DNA from: Clostridium manihotivorum
GTDB taxonomy: Bacteria; Bacillota; Clostridia; Clostridiales; Clostridiaceae
Length of the DNA stretch: 64,000 nucleotides
Direction: 5' to 3'
Assembly: GCF_004015185.1 (NCBI RefSeq)
Contig: NZ_CP025746.1
Coordinates: 2,125,776-2,189,775, forward strand
Shown here one piece after another: positions 28,003 through 36,875 of this stretch; within the stretch, counting starts at the first letter, position 1, and every line of letters starts with the position of its first letter. Under the pieces are notes generated by a model that worked only from the letters and a program-made list of their open reading frames with translations, was not told the origin of the DNA and did no database searches. Made by a program: the position numbers and the translations under genes.

Positions 28003-28035
28003 ATTACTAAACATGTAGTTTATAATTACTAAACA
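28003..28035 (-). promoter_or_regulatory. Direct repeats upstream of the pot operon regulator
   Basis: ATTACTAAACA occurs at 28003-28013 and again at 28025-28035, exactly 22 bp apart (two helical turns), 47 nt before the XRE-cupin start. TATAAT read on the minus strand lies between them and the gene. These are candidate operator half-sites for the XRE-cupin regulator. The rest of the 370-bp region up to 28328 shows no other clear feature. Confidence 0.5.
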
Positions 28036-28327
28036 AACAAGGTAATTATAGTAATTTTTTTCATATAAATCAATAGTTTTCGCAAAAAAAATGGAAAATG
28101 ATTTGTTTTTTAAAATATGTCTATTTAGTGGATGCTAATATATGATTTTTGTAAAAGTAATAACTAATAAAACTATTAATTCCGTCAATTGATATAATTT
28201 AATTTAGAATAAAATTATGATCCATTTGCAAGATTCTTCTATAAAAAGTATGGTTATTGAGATATAATAAGTTTAATGAAAATATTAGTAATGTTTAAGT
28301 TTCAAATATGGAAATTAGGTGATTTTA

Positions 28328-29419
28328 GTGAAAATTAATGATTTATATAGAAGAGATGGAAACTTAGTTTATATAAAACAACCAAGATTTGAAGAGCTTA
28401 ATTATGTTAAAAAGCTTTGGTGTGATTATGAGACTATGAAGGAAATAGGTGGTGTATTTTCTTTTCAAGAGGATAAGTGGGAAAGTTTTTATAAGAAGAT
28501 GGTAATGCCTACCGATGGAAAAAACTTTTACTGTTTGGTTTTTAATAAGCAGGATATACCAGTGGGAGAAGTGAGTTTCCACGGTTATGATTCAGCGACC
28601 AAGATAGCAAGATTTAATTTAAAAATAGAAAATAGTCACAGAGGGAATGGTTATGGCTCTGAAGCTACAAGGCTGATTTTAGAATACTTTTTCTATGAGT
28701 TTGGCGGTCTAGTTATGATGGACACAGTTTCAAGTAAAAAAGCTCAAGAATCTTTCGTGAAATTGGGATTTGAAGCCGTTGCAAGACATGGTAATGATAT
28801 AACTTTTAAGCTTACCAAGGAAAAGTTTTTAATAGGAGAGAGATGTGAAAATAAGAATGTTTCTATTATAGTATTAGAAGGTGTAGATTTACTTAGTGTA
28901 AGCGGACCTATTGAAATTTTTTCTTTAGCTAATAAAATATATAAGAGAAACGTTTTTTCTATAAATACAGTAGGTGTAGAAGAAGGTGAAGTTAAAACTT
29001 CTAGTAGCTTTACAATATCCTCAAATATAAGTTTTAAAGATAGTGATTGTCCTAATATATTGATTATACCAAGTGGCAAATATGATGGGGATATTTTATC
29101 AAATCAAGATTTGGTAGAATTTTTAAAGAGATGTTACTACAAATGTGAAATGGTATTAGTAATAGATTCAGGTATAATGATGCTTGCTAAAAGCGACCTA
29201 ATTAAAGACATGCCAGTAGCTGTGCATTCAAAACTAAGAAGTGAAATATTAGATATGTGTCCAAATTTAAAAATAGTTAATAAGTCCATAGTGGACAATG
29301 GAAGAATAATGATAGGATCTAGTATAATGAGCAGTCTAGATATATCACTAAATGCCATAAAAAAACTTTTAGGAGAAGAAAAAGTACTAGAGATAATGAA
29401 CTATATGGAAAACAAATAG
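28328..29419 (+). CDS. GNAT acetyltransferase fused to DJ-1/PfpI-like domain
   Basis: About 363 residues from the GTG at 28328, which has AGGTGA upstream. Residues about 10-165 are a GNAT acetyltransferase of the RimJ/RimL group (IKQPRFEELNYVKKLW, acetyl-CoA loop NSHRGNGYGSEATRLI, SKKAQESFVKLGFE). Residues about 175-360 are a DJ-1/PfpI (GATase1-like) fold (NVSIIVLEGVDLLSVSGPIEIFSLANK, ILIIPSGKYDG). The nucleophile elbow reads LVIDSGIMMLA, where active members have a Cys (ACTGA-type), so the second domain is probably a ligand- or partner-binding module. It is likely co-transcribed with the next gene. Substrates are unknown. Confidence 0.8.
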   Translation: MKINDLYRRDGNLVYIKQPRFEELNYVKKLWCDYETMKEIGGVFSFQEDKWESFYKKMVMPTDGKNFYCLVFNKQDIPVGEVSFHGYDSATKIARFNLKIENSHRGNGYGSEATRLILEYFFYEFGGLVMMDTVSSKKAQESFVKLGFEAVARHGNDITFKLTKEKFLIGERCENKNVSIIVLEGVDLLSVSGPIEIFSLANKIYKRNVFSINTVGVEEGEVKTSSSFTISSNISFKDSDCPNILIIPSGKYDGDILSNQDLVEFLKRCYYKCEMVLVIDSGIMMLAKSDLIKDMPVAVHSKLRSEILDMCPNLKIVNKSIVDNGRIMIGSSIMSSLDISLNAIKKLLGEEKVLEIMNYMENK

Positions 29420-29435
29420 TTTTAGGAGGGATATT

Positions 29436-29840
29436 TTGAAACTGGAACTTACTACACCAGCATTGCTTTTTACTGCAATTTCATTATTGATATCAGCATA
29501 TACAAGTAGATTTGCTACTCTCGCTCAATTGCTTAGGCAATTAGACTTACAGCATAGAAAAAATCCAGAGAAGAGAATTTTAGCTCAGATTAAGAACTTG
29601 AATAAGAGAGTTAGACTTATAAAGTATATGCAGATAATGGGAGTTTTTAGTTTCTTTTTATGCGTTCTATCAATGCTCTCTTTGTTTTTGAATAAGCAAT
29701 TGGTAGGGCAGATAACCTTTGGTATTAGCCTAGTAGCGTTACTTATATCGCTACTGCTTTCGCTTATGGAGCTTCAAATATCAGTTAATGCCATAATTTA
29801 CCAGTTGGAAGATCTAACAGAATATGATGAGAATAGGTAA
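29436..29840 (+). CDS. DUF2721 family membrane protein
   Basis: 134 residues. The N-terminal membrane segment TTPALLFTAISLLISAYTSRFA, a cytosolic helical part with Arg and Lys (RQLDLQHRKNPEKRILAQIKNL), then two further membrane segments (about 68-86 and 90-110). This matches the DUF2721 pattern of small three-helix membrane proteins of unknown role. Start behind AGGAGGG, 16 nt after the preceding gene. Confidence 0.75.
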   Translation: MKLELTTPALLFTAISLLISAYTSRFATLAQLLRQLDLQHRKNPEKRILAQIKNLNKRVRLIKYMQIMGVFSFFLCVLSMLSLFLNKQLVGQITFGISLVALLISLLLSLMELQISVNAIIYQLEDLTEYDENR

Positions 29841-29970
29841 AGTTTAACATGAGATTTTTTTATTCGTCTGTCATATTTTCATCATATATATTTGGAAAGG
29901 CAGATGATCAATTAAACAACTAAAGAATATAGCTTTGACGATTTTTTTACTAATGAGAAGGAAGGATAAA

Positions 29971-30369
29971 ATGATAGGAATTAGAATTGAAAAAAATAAA
30001 ACAGGAGCTTTGATTTTGAGAGCTCATATAAAAGAAGAATTTAAAGATAATTCTATAATAAAAAGGTGTTTATTTGATAGCAAAAGGCTAAAGGGAAAGA
30101 CTATCTATCCTTATGTTATTCCGTTAAAGTATCTTAATACAATTGTAAATAATCTAGACAAAGATATGGTAAAGATACATAAAAATAGTATACTTAGTTT
30201 CTTAGAGTTTTCTGATGAGTATGATGAATGCTACTACTATGAAACAGAAGCTAATGTTAAGTATATGAAAAGATGGAGAGAAGTAGGTTGCCCCAAAATA
30301 TATAGGGTTACATTAGACATTGAAAAAAAAGAAATAGATAAGAGTATAGCATTTCAAAGGATGATGTAA
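29971..30369 (+). CDS. Hypothetical cytosolic protein
   Basis: 132 residues from the ATG at 29971 behind AGGAAGGA. The frame could be extended upstream from an ACG/ATG region at 29935, but without a ribosome site. It is lysine- and tyrosine-rich and ends in a segment DECYYYETEANVKYMKRWREVGC. No motif or membrane segment was recognised. It has its own strong terminator. Confidence 0.6.
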   Translation: MIGIRIEKNKTGALILRAHIKEEFKDNSIIKRCLFDSKRLKGKTIYPYVIPLKYLNTIVNNLDKDMVKIHKNSILSFLEFSDEYDECYYYETEANVKYMKRWREVGCPKIYRVTLDIEKKEIDKSIAFQRMM

Positions 30370-30400
30370 AAAAAGGTAGCTCATAAGAGCTACCTTTTTT
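30369..30400 (+). terminator. Intrinsic terminator
   Basis: Perfect 14-bp stem AAAAAAGGTAGCTC/GAGCTACCTTTTTT with loop ATAA, beginning in the preceding stop codon and abutting MITE copy B. Confidence 0.9.
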
Positions 30401-30644
30401 GGTGCTATTCAAGCACTAGGTTGAATTAAGTGGTTAGTCATCCGACGTTTTAATGAGCTTACGCAAAGAATTAATATGATTTTTTCATATTACATGGCTA
30501 AAAACTGTAAACTCACTACGTTCGGACAGTATAGGTTTTTTACGCCATTCCATCTGAATAAATCATTTAATTCTAGTAGCTTGCTCATATAGCATAGCCT
30601 TTTTAACCACTTAATTTCAACAATATTGTTTAAGTAGAGCCAAA
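30401..30644. repeat. MITE-like inverted-repeat element, copy B (long form)
   Basis: About 244 bp. The left arm TTGAATTAAGTGGTTAGTCATCC and right arm AACCACTTAATTTCAACAATATTG match the arms of copies A and C, and the right end reads GTAGAGCCAAAA. Between them is about 100 bp more than in the other copies, including CAAAGAATTAATATGATTTT, which is shared with the decayed copy at 14900. It ends 3 nt from the stop codon of the penicillin-binding protein on the other strand. Confidence 0.78.
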
Positions 30645-30647
30645 AGA

Positions 30648-33227
30648 CTAATGCTTTTGGTCAGTACCAGGGGGAGTAGTTGTTCCACCTGTACCTGCAG
30701 CTGTACCTGTACCACTTGTTCCTCCTGTCGTAGCTGGAGGAGTGGTTGCACCAGGTGTAGTTCCACTTCCATTATTGTTGCTACCACCTGTACCTGTTCC
30801 ACTTCCACCAGTAGTAGAACCTCCTGTAGTGCTAGGATCAGTAGTAGCTGCTCCGTTAGGATTACTATTACTATCAGTAGCTGGAGTTGTAGGTTTTGAA
30901 TCATCTTGTTCTGTTGGTAGTGAAGCACCACCTTGATTTGGAGTTTTAACGAATATTCTATCTTCAACTAAACTAGCTGGGGTATTGTCAGTAGCTAACT
31001 TACCATTTGCTTTATTTATTTTAGCAGCGACGTGAACATCGCAAAGGGCAGTTGGAACTGTACCTTCAACGAAGATATCTTGAATTACTCTGTTTCCTCT
31101 AGGATCTTTACTGCATAAATCTGTAGCTACCTTTCCAGAATCCATACATACTGAAGCTTTAACTACTCCAGAAGGCATGTCAATCTCTTTGTAAGGAAGG
31201 CCCTCATGAGCTTTTGCCATGATTTTTCCCCAAATAGGAGATACGGTCTCACCACTAAATCCTTTTAGTAAAGTTGGTTGATCATAACCTACCCAAACTG
31301 CAGCAGAAAGATAAGGTGTTAAGCCAGAGAACCAAAGATCTTTATTCTCAGTTGTAGTACCTGTCTTTCCCGCTACAGGTATATCGCCAAACTTAGCATA
31401 ATGAGAAGACCAGCTAACAGGTCCCTTTAACAAATCATACATTACATAAGCCGATTCAGGTGATAAAATCTTTTTAGTTGTAGGAGTGCTATTATCAAGT
31501 ATAACCTTATTAGTAGCATCCACTACCTTTGTATAAAGTACGGGCTGAGTATATACACCAGAGTTACCAAAGGTTCCGTAGGCTGCAGCCATGATATAAC
31601 TGTTTCCACCATCTCTATCCTTTGGATCATTGTTAAACTGACCTAGGGATAAGGTTGCGATACTGGACTTAGAAACCTTGTTATATTTCAGTCCAAACTT
31701 TTCACCATAAGAAAGTCCAACATTAAGTCCAATAGCATCTTCTATTCTTGCTGCTACTGGGTTTCTGGAGTATTTAAGAGCATCCCTTAAGGTAATAGTT
31801 CCTTTATAAGATAAATCTTCATTTAATGGATCCCAAAGCCTTCCATCTGCATCTCTAGGATACTTCTTACTTATTTCTTCAGGTAAATGATTATCTTCTA
31901 CCATAGTAGCTGGAGTCATCAGCTTCATATCTATTACAGGACCATAGACTGTAAGTGGTTTTGTAGCAGATCCAATTGAACGTAGTCCAGCGGTACTGTA
32001 AGCTCTGTTGATACTCATAGGAGGTTGGTCACCTCTGCCGCCTACCATAGCTTTAACTTGGCCTGTTTTGTAGTCTATTATAGTAGCTGAAGCTTGAAGC
32101 TTAGGCCACTTATAGCTTCCAACTTGGGAGTAATCGTCCTTGTTATTCATAAGTTTACCGAAGCTGTTATTATCGTCAAGAATCTGTTGAGTAGATTGTT
32201 GAAGATTTCTATCCATTGTAGTATAAATTTTTAGCCCGCCATTTGTTAGCATCTTTGAAGCTTCTGCTTCGCTATATTTATACTTTTGCATTAAGTCATT
32301 TTTTACTTGTTGAATTACAGGTCTTGAGAACCACTCAAAGTTCATCTTTTCAGTTGTACTTGTTTTTGGTTTAAATCCAAAATTACCTGCATCTACATCT
32401 TTAATAGCCTTATCATACTCGTCTTGATGTATTTTTCCTATTTCCAGCATCTTTCCTAAGACAGTTTTCGTTCTGTCTTTATATGGTTTTTGATTTTTTT
32501 GATTCTGTGGAGAGAAAGCATCATAGTAAGATGGTGCTTGATTCATACCAGCAAGGTATGCACATTGAACCAAAGTAAGTTTTTTATCTTTAACACTTTG
32601 TCCGAAATATTTAAGTGAGGCAGCTTCTACACCATAAACCTGTCCACCTAAAGGTATCGTGTTTAAATAGGCTTCTAGTATCTGTTGTTTATTTAGAAGT
32701 CCTTCCAACTTCAAAGCTAAGTACATTTCAGTTATCTTTCTTTGAGGAGATATATCGTTAGTCAATATTGTGTTCTTTAGTAATTGTTGAGTTAAGGTTG
32801 AAGCACCGTGAAGACCTTTTCTACCTGTTATTATGTTTTTAGCATCGATATATACAGCTCCCAATATTCTTCTAACGTCGATACCCTTGTGTGAGTAGAA
32901 CCTTTCATCTTCTATTGAGACGAAGGCATCCTTAAGTCCATCAGGAATATCATTGTAAGGGACAACTATACGTTGAACGTCCGTTTGAACATTGTCCATT
33001 AATTCACCTTTATTATCATATATTCTTGATTGCTGGCTAAGTGAGAGTACATTATTTACATTTAATTCAGGAGCATTTTTGATTATTGCGTAAACATACC
33101 CTGCACCAACTACAAACACTGTGAGTATTAAAAATAAAAATGAAAACAGAAACGCTCTAAGTACTTTCCTAGACTTTTTCTTCTTTTTACGTTTTTTATT
33201 TATATTCTTTTTCTTCTTATCTGCCAT
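30648..33227 (-). CDS. pbpA: Class A penicillin-binding protein 1A
   Basis: Bifunctional peptidoglycan polymerase and cross-linking enzyme, 859 residues. A very basic cytosolic N-terminus, one membrane anchor (about 26-50), then the GT51 glycosyltransferase (SIEDERFYSHKGID with catalytic Glu, GASTLTQQLLKN, RKITEMYLALKLE). The transpeptidase shows IGSATKPLTVYGP (Ser nucleophile), YSRNPVAAR (SxN) and AGKTGTTTENKD (KTG). The last 90 residues are low-complexity Gly/Thr/Ser/Pro/Asn repeats, probably a flexible wall-spanning tail. The start follows AGGAGG. Its final codons abut MITE copy B. Confidence 0.95.
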   Translation of the reverse strand: MADKKKKNINKKRKKKKKSRKVLRAFLFSFLFLILTVFVVGAGYVYAIIKNAPELNVNNVLSLSQQSRIYDNKGELMDNVQTDVQRIVVPYNDIPDGLKDAFVSIEDERFYSHKGIDVRRILGAVYIDAKNIITGRKGLHGASTLTQQLLKNTILTNDISPQRKITEMYLALKLEGLLNKQQILEAYLNTIPLGGQVYGVEAASLKYFGQSVKDKKLTLVQCAYLAGMNQAPSYYDAFSPQNQKNQKPYKDRTKTVLGKMLEIGKIHQDEYDKAIKDVDAGNFGFKPKTSTTEKMNFEWFSRPVIQQVKNDLMQKYKYSEAEASKMLTNGGLKIYTTMDRNLQQSTQQILDDNNSFGKLMNNKDDYSQVGSYKWPKLQASATIIDYKTGQVKAMVGGRGDQPPMSINRAYSTAGLRSIGSATKPLTVYGPVIDMKLMTPATMVEDNHLPEEISKKYPRDADGRLWDPLNEDLSYKGTITLRDALKYSRNPVAARIEDAIGLNVGLSYGEKFGLKYNKVSKSSIATLSLGQFNNDPKDRDGGNSYIMAAAYGTFGNSGVYTQPVLYTKVVDATNKVILDNSTPTTKKILSPESAYVMYDLLKGPVSWSSHYAKFGDIPVAGKTGTTTENKDLWFSGLTPYLSAAVWVGYDQPTLLKGFSGETVSPIWGKIMAKAHEGLPYKEIDMPSGVVKASVCMDSGKVATDLCSKDPRGNRVIQDIFVEGTVPTALCDVHVAAKINKANGKLATDNTPASLVEDRIFVKTPNQGGASLPTEQDDSKPTTPATDSNSNPNGAATTDPSTTGGSTTGGSGTGTGGSNNNGSGTTPGATTPPATTGGTSGTGTAAGTGGTTTPPGTDQKH

Positions 33228-33320
33228 CGCATCCTCCTAAAATTTAATTTCAAGCAGGAAATAAAAAATATTCTACAATATTATAGCATATTAATAAAGT
33301 GAATACACTATGATAAGTTG

Positions 33321-33980
33321 GTGAAAAAATTGAGGACAAGCAAAAATAAAAATTATAAATTAATTATTATTTCATCTTTACTTATAATCATATCCACTTT
33401 TTTTGGTTTTATATACTATTTCGATAAAATAATTACTCCTACGGTTATGGTAGTAGCCAATGCAGAAATGAGATCTAGGGCTACAGAAATAATAAACCAA
33501 AATATCTTAGATGTCTACTCAAATAAATTTAACTATGATGATATAATAAGAGTGGATAAGGATAAAGAAGGAAATATAGTAATGCTTAAGGCTGATACTG
33601 TAAAGATGAATGCCATAGCCTCAGAGGTTGCGTTGAAGTCCCAAAAGGAACTAAATGCAATAGGATCAGTAGGAATAAAACTTCCTTTGGGTTATGTGAC
33701 CAAGAGTAATATAATGTCGTACTGGGGACCTAAGATCACAGTTAAAATGGAGCCTATAGGAAGGATAGAGACTAAATACTCATCTGATTTTGAAACCGCA
33801 GGAATAAATCAAACTAGACATAAGATTTATGTAGAAGTTTATACCAAGATGAAAGTGATAATTCCTTTGGAAAATGATGAGGTTGAGGTGAAAAATCAAA
33901 TTCCTATAGCAGAAACCGTGATTGTAGGAAAAGTACCTAGAACTGCACTAGATTTAAATTTAGATGGAATGAAGAAATAA
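33321..33980 (+). CDS. yunB: Sporulation protein YunB
   Basis: About 219 residues. A basic N-terminus and one membrane segment (IIISSLLIIISTFFGFIYY) are followed by an extracytoplasmic domain. MVVANAEMRSRATEIINQ, GSVGIKLPLGYVTKSN, GINQTRHKIYVEVYTKMKVIIP and QIPIAETVIVGKVP are the YunB pattern. In Bacillus it is a SigE-controlled gene needed for efficient sporulation, with an unknown mechanism. The start is uncertain: TTG at 33318 and GTG at 33321 are adjacent and the ribosome site is weak. Confidence 0.9.
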   Translation: MKKLRTSKNKNYKLIIISSLLIIISTFFGFIYYFDKIITPTVMVVANAEMRSRATEIINQNILDVYSNKFNYDDIIRVDKDKEGNIVMLKADTVKMNAIASEVALKSQKELNAIGSVGIKLPLGYVTKSNIMSYWGPKITVKMEPIGRIETKYSSDFETAGINQTRHKIYVEVYTKMKVIIPLENDEVEVKNQIPIAETVIVGKVPRTALDLNLDGMKK

Positions 33981-33981
33981 T

Positions 33982-34045
33982 AAAAAAATGTACAGGCTCT
34001 AAGCTCCCTAAGTTATAGGAATTTTTAAAGCAAGTACATTTTTTT
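33982..34045. terminator. Bidirectional terminator between yunB and hpt
   Basis: 12-bp outer stem AAAAAAATGTAC/GTACATTTTTTT around a 40-nt loop, with A- and T-runs, between convergent genes. Confidence 0.65.
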
Positions 34046-34066
34046 CTATATAAACTATTCTTTTAT

Positions 34067-34591
34067 TTATTGTTCCCAGTTGAAAACATAAGGAACATTT
34101 CTGTAATAATCTCCATAGTTTAATCCGTATCCAACTACAAAGACATCTTCTATTTGGAAACAGCAGTAATTAGGTTCTATTGATACCTTTCTTCTTGATG
34201 GTTTATCTAATAGAACCGCAGTCTTTACAGAAGCTGCACCTAAAGTTTTAACATGATTTACTACAAAATCCATAGTAATTCCTGAGTCAACAATGTCATC
34301 AACAATAAGCACATCATATCCTTCTATATTGTCTGGAACATCATTTACAATCTTTACGACTCCAGAACTTTCTTCTGAATGTCCATAGCTTGATGTAGTC
34401 ATGAATCCTATCTTAGCCTTAGTATCTATATTTCTAACTAAATCAGCTGCAAATATAAAACTTCCTCTAAGTAAAGATAAAACATAAAGGTTTTTATCTT
34501 TATAATCTTCTGCTATAACTTTACCAACTTCTTTTATTCTAGCTGCTATCTGCTCTTCACTAAAAAGTATATTACGTTTTTTATCCTCCAT
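34067..34591 (-). CDS. hpt: Hypoxanthine phosphoribosyltransferase
   Basis: Purine salvage: makes IMP or GMP from hypoxanthine or guanine and PRPP. 174 residues, the usual size. Motifs: LSLLRGSFIFAADLVR, the flexible-loop region SSYGHSEESSGVVKI, the PRPP-binding VLIVDDIVDSGITMDF, and DVFVVGYGLNYGDYYRNVPYV at the C-terminus. Start behind GGAGGATC. Monocistronic. Confidence 0.95.
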   Translation of the reverse strand: MEDKKRNILFSEEQIAARIKEVGKVIAEDYKDKNLYVLSLLRGSFIFAADLVRNIDTKAKIGFMTTSSYGHSEESSGVVKIVNDVPDNIEGYDVLIVDDIVDSGITMDFVVNHVKTLGAASVKTAVLLDKPSRRKVSIEPNYCCFQIEDVFVVGYGLNYGDYYRNVPYVFNWEQ

Positions 34592-34851
34592 GATGATCCT
34601 CCATCAAATTAAATTATAGTATTAATTGATATGTTTCTCTATTACGTCATTAATATTGCATCTTATAGCGATTCAATTATGTAATAAAGAGTACATATTT
34701 AATTTCATAACCTTACATAATTAAAATTAATTTAACCATAAATATATATGTAGGATATATATTTCTACAACATTTACAAAGTTGTTTTTATAATATAAAA
34801 TAATATGAAAGTTGTCAAGTAAGCTGATGCCTTAAAGGAGGTAGTAATATA

Positions 34852-36642
34852 ATGATATACGGTAACGTAGAAGGAGTTAGAAATAGCATCTTAAATGAAC
34901 TAGAAAGAATCTATGATTTTAAGATACCTAAATACTCAGTTTGTATAGAAGAAGTTGTAAATAAGATTTCTGAGATTACGACGTTTTTAGATAGAGAAAT
35001 AAGTGTAGCCATAGATAGAAAGGGATCTGTGAAAAGTGTAGCAATTGGAGACAGTACTTCTGTAGAGATGCCTCTTATTGACATAAGTGAGAAGAAGCTT
35101 TCTGGTGTTAGAATAATACATACTCATCCCAATGGAGCTTCAAACCTTTCTGCCTTAGATATTTCAGCGCTTCTTAAGTTGAAGTTAGATTGTATAGTAG
35201 CAGTAGGCGTATCAGAAGGAAAGGTTACAGATTTATCCTTAGGCTATTGCTTTGTAGAAGATGAAAATCTCATTGCGGAGGAAGAGAAGAATCTTTCACT
35301 TGAAGCGGTTTTAGGTCTAAATATATTAGACAGGATTAATCATATTGAAGATATAATAAGATCTAATAATGTTTTTGAAGACTACTCAGAAAAAGCTATT
35401 ATTGTAGGTTGTGACAGCGAAGAGAGCTTAGATGAGTTAGATGAGCTTACTAGAGCCTGTGATATACCTGTTATAACAAGGGTTTTCCAAAATAGAAGTA
35501 AGATAGATGCTGCGTATTATATAGGAAGTGGAAAGGTTAATGAAATAGCTACTTTAAGACAGACCTATAGAGCTAACTTAGTAATATTCGATGATGAACT
35601 GTCAGGGTCACAAGTAAGAAATCTTGAGGAAGCTATAGGAACAAAGGTTATAGATAGAACTACATTGATACTTGAAATCTTTGCGAGAAGAGCTAAGACT
35701 AGGGAAGCAAAGATTCAAGTAGAGCTTGCACAGTTAAAATATAGACTTACCAGACTTTCAGGACTTGGAACTGTTCTTTCAAGAACTGGTGGTGGAATAG
35801 GAACAAGAGGTCCAGGAGAAAAGAAATTAGAGACTGATAGAAGACATATAAGAGAAGAAATTTATGATTTATCCAGTGAATTAAAAAAGATAAAAAAGAA
35901 TAGAGAGACTCAAAGGGAAAAAAGAAATAAGCAAAATATACCTCAGATATCTTTAGTAGGATATACAAATGCAGGTAAATCTACGCTTAGAAATACACTT
36001 TGTGACATGGCAGCTTCAAGGGATACAGTGAATAAGGAAAAGGTTTTTGAAGCAGATATGTTATTTGCAACTTTGGATACTACTACAAGAGCAATCACTC
36101 TCTTAGATAATAGAATAGCTACACTGACAGATACCGTTGGATTTGTTAGAAAGTTACCTCATGATCTAGTGGAAGCATTTAAATCTACTTTAGAAGAAGT
36201 GATATTTTCAGATATATTATGCCATGTAGTAGATACTTCTTCGCCATATGCACAGGAACAGATATATGCTGTAGAGGAAGTTTTAGCGGAGCTTGGTGTT
36301 AGGGATAAACCGATTATTTTAGTGCTTAATAAAATAGATAAGACAACAACTGATGCTCTAGAAGCTATTAAGGAAAAAAATAATCAATATACCATAGTAG
36401 AAATTTCCGCAAGAAACAATGTTAATCTAGAAGGATTATTGAAAGAAATAGGAAATACTCTGCCAAACAAAATGAGAGATATAGAGGTTCTAGTGCCATA
36501 TTCTGATCAACATATGGTTGCATTCCTTCATAGAAATGGAAAAGTTGTTGAAGAGGAGTATAAAGAAGATGGTACCTATATTAAGGCTGTAGTTGACGAG
36601 GAAATCTATAATAAAAGCAAAGAGTATGAGCTTCAGGTTTAA
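34852..36642 (+). CDS. hflX: GTPase HflX with JAMM-like N-terminal extension
   Basis: Ribosome-associated GTPase that splits or rescues stalled 70S ribosomes. 596 residues against about 420 for E. coli HflX. The core (about 180-596) has the HflX N-domain (YYIGSGKVNEIA, VIDRTTLILEIFARRAKTREAK, RTGGGIGTRGPGEKKLE) and the G domain: SLVGYTNAGKST (G1), DTVGFVRKLPH (G3), LVLNKIDK (G4). Residues 1-175 are an extra domain containing IIHTHPNGASNLSALDIS. That fits the HxH..SxxD ligand pattern of JAMM/RadC-type metalloproteins. Whether it binds metal is unproven. Start behind AAGGAGG. MITE copy C starts 6 nt after the stop. Confidence 0.93.
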   Translation: MIYGNVEGVRNSILNELERIYDFKIPKYSVCIEEVVNKISEITTFLDREISVAIDRKGSVKSVAIGDSTSVEMPLIDISEKKLSGVRIIHTHPNGASNLSALDISALLKLKLDCIVAVGVSEGKVTDLSLGYCFVEDENLIAEEEKNLSLEAVLGLNILDRINHIEDIIRSNNVFEDYSEKAIIVGCDSEESLDELDELTRACDIPVITRVFQNRSKIDAAYYIGSGKVNEIATLRQTYRANLVIFDDELSGSQVRNLEEAIGTKVIDRTTLILEIFARRAKTREAKIQVELAQLKYRLTRLSGLGTVLSRTGGGIGTRGPGEKKLETDRRHIREEIYDLSSELKKIKKNRETQREKRNKQNIPQISLVGYTNAGKSTLRNTLCDMAASRDTVNKEKVFEADMLFATLDTTTRAITLLDNRIATLTDTVGFVRKLPHDLVEAFKSTLEEVIFSDILCHVVDTSSPYAQEQIYAVEEVLAELGVRDKPIILVLNKIDKTTTDALEAIKEKNNQYTIVEISARNNVNLEGLLKEIGNTLPNKMRDIEVLVPYSDQHMVAFLHRNGKVVEEEYKEDGTYIKAVVDEEIYNKSKEYELQV

Positions 36643-36647
36643 ATTTT

Positions 36648-36782
36648 TGGCTCTATTAAAGTGTCGTGTTGAAATTAAGTGGTCAGTCATCCAATGCTTA
36701 AATGAGCTTACGCTATTTGCTCGTTCATATAGCATCTCCTTCATTACCACTTAATTTCAACGATATTCTTAAACATAGCCCA
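36648..36782. repeat. MITE-like inverted-repeat element, copy C
   Basis: 135 bp and the best-preserved copy. Left end TTGGCTCTATTAAAG, left arm GTTGAAATTAAGTGGTCAG, right arm ACCACTTAATTTCAACG, right end CTTAAACATAGCCC. The reverse complement of the right end, GGGCTATGTTTAAG, matches the left end, so the whole unit is a terminal inverted repeat about 35 bp long around a 60-bp core. It begins 6 nt after the hflX stop. Confidence 0.82.
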
Positions 36783-36875
36783 AATTATAAAGATAGTTCC
36801 GCTAAGTAGTTATGGCATGTCTATATATTACGGCTTCATTCAGAATAAAAAGTTTTTTCTCTTAATATAAATATA

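Noticed and set aside
30617..30967. Several open frames on both strands over the end of the PBP gene
   Set aside because: They arise from the Gly/Thr/Ser/Pro low-complexity tail. Their translations are Cys/Ser/Thr or Leu/Val/Gln repeats without ribosome sites.
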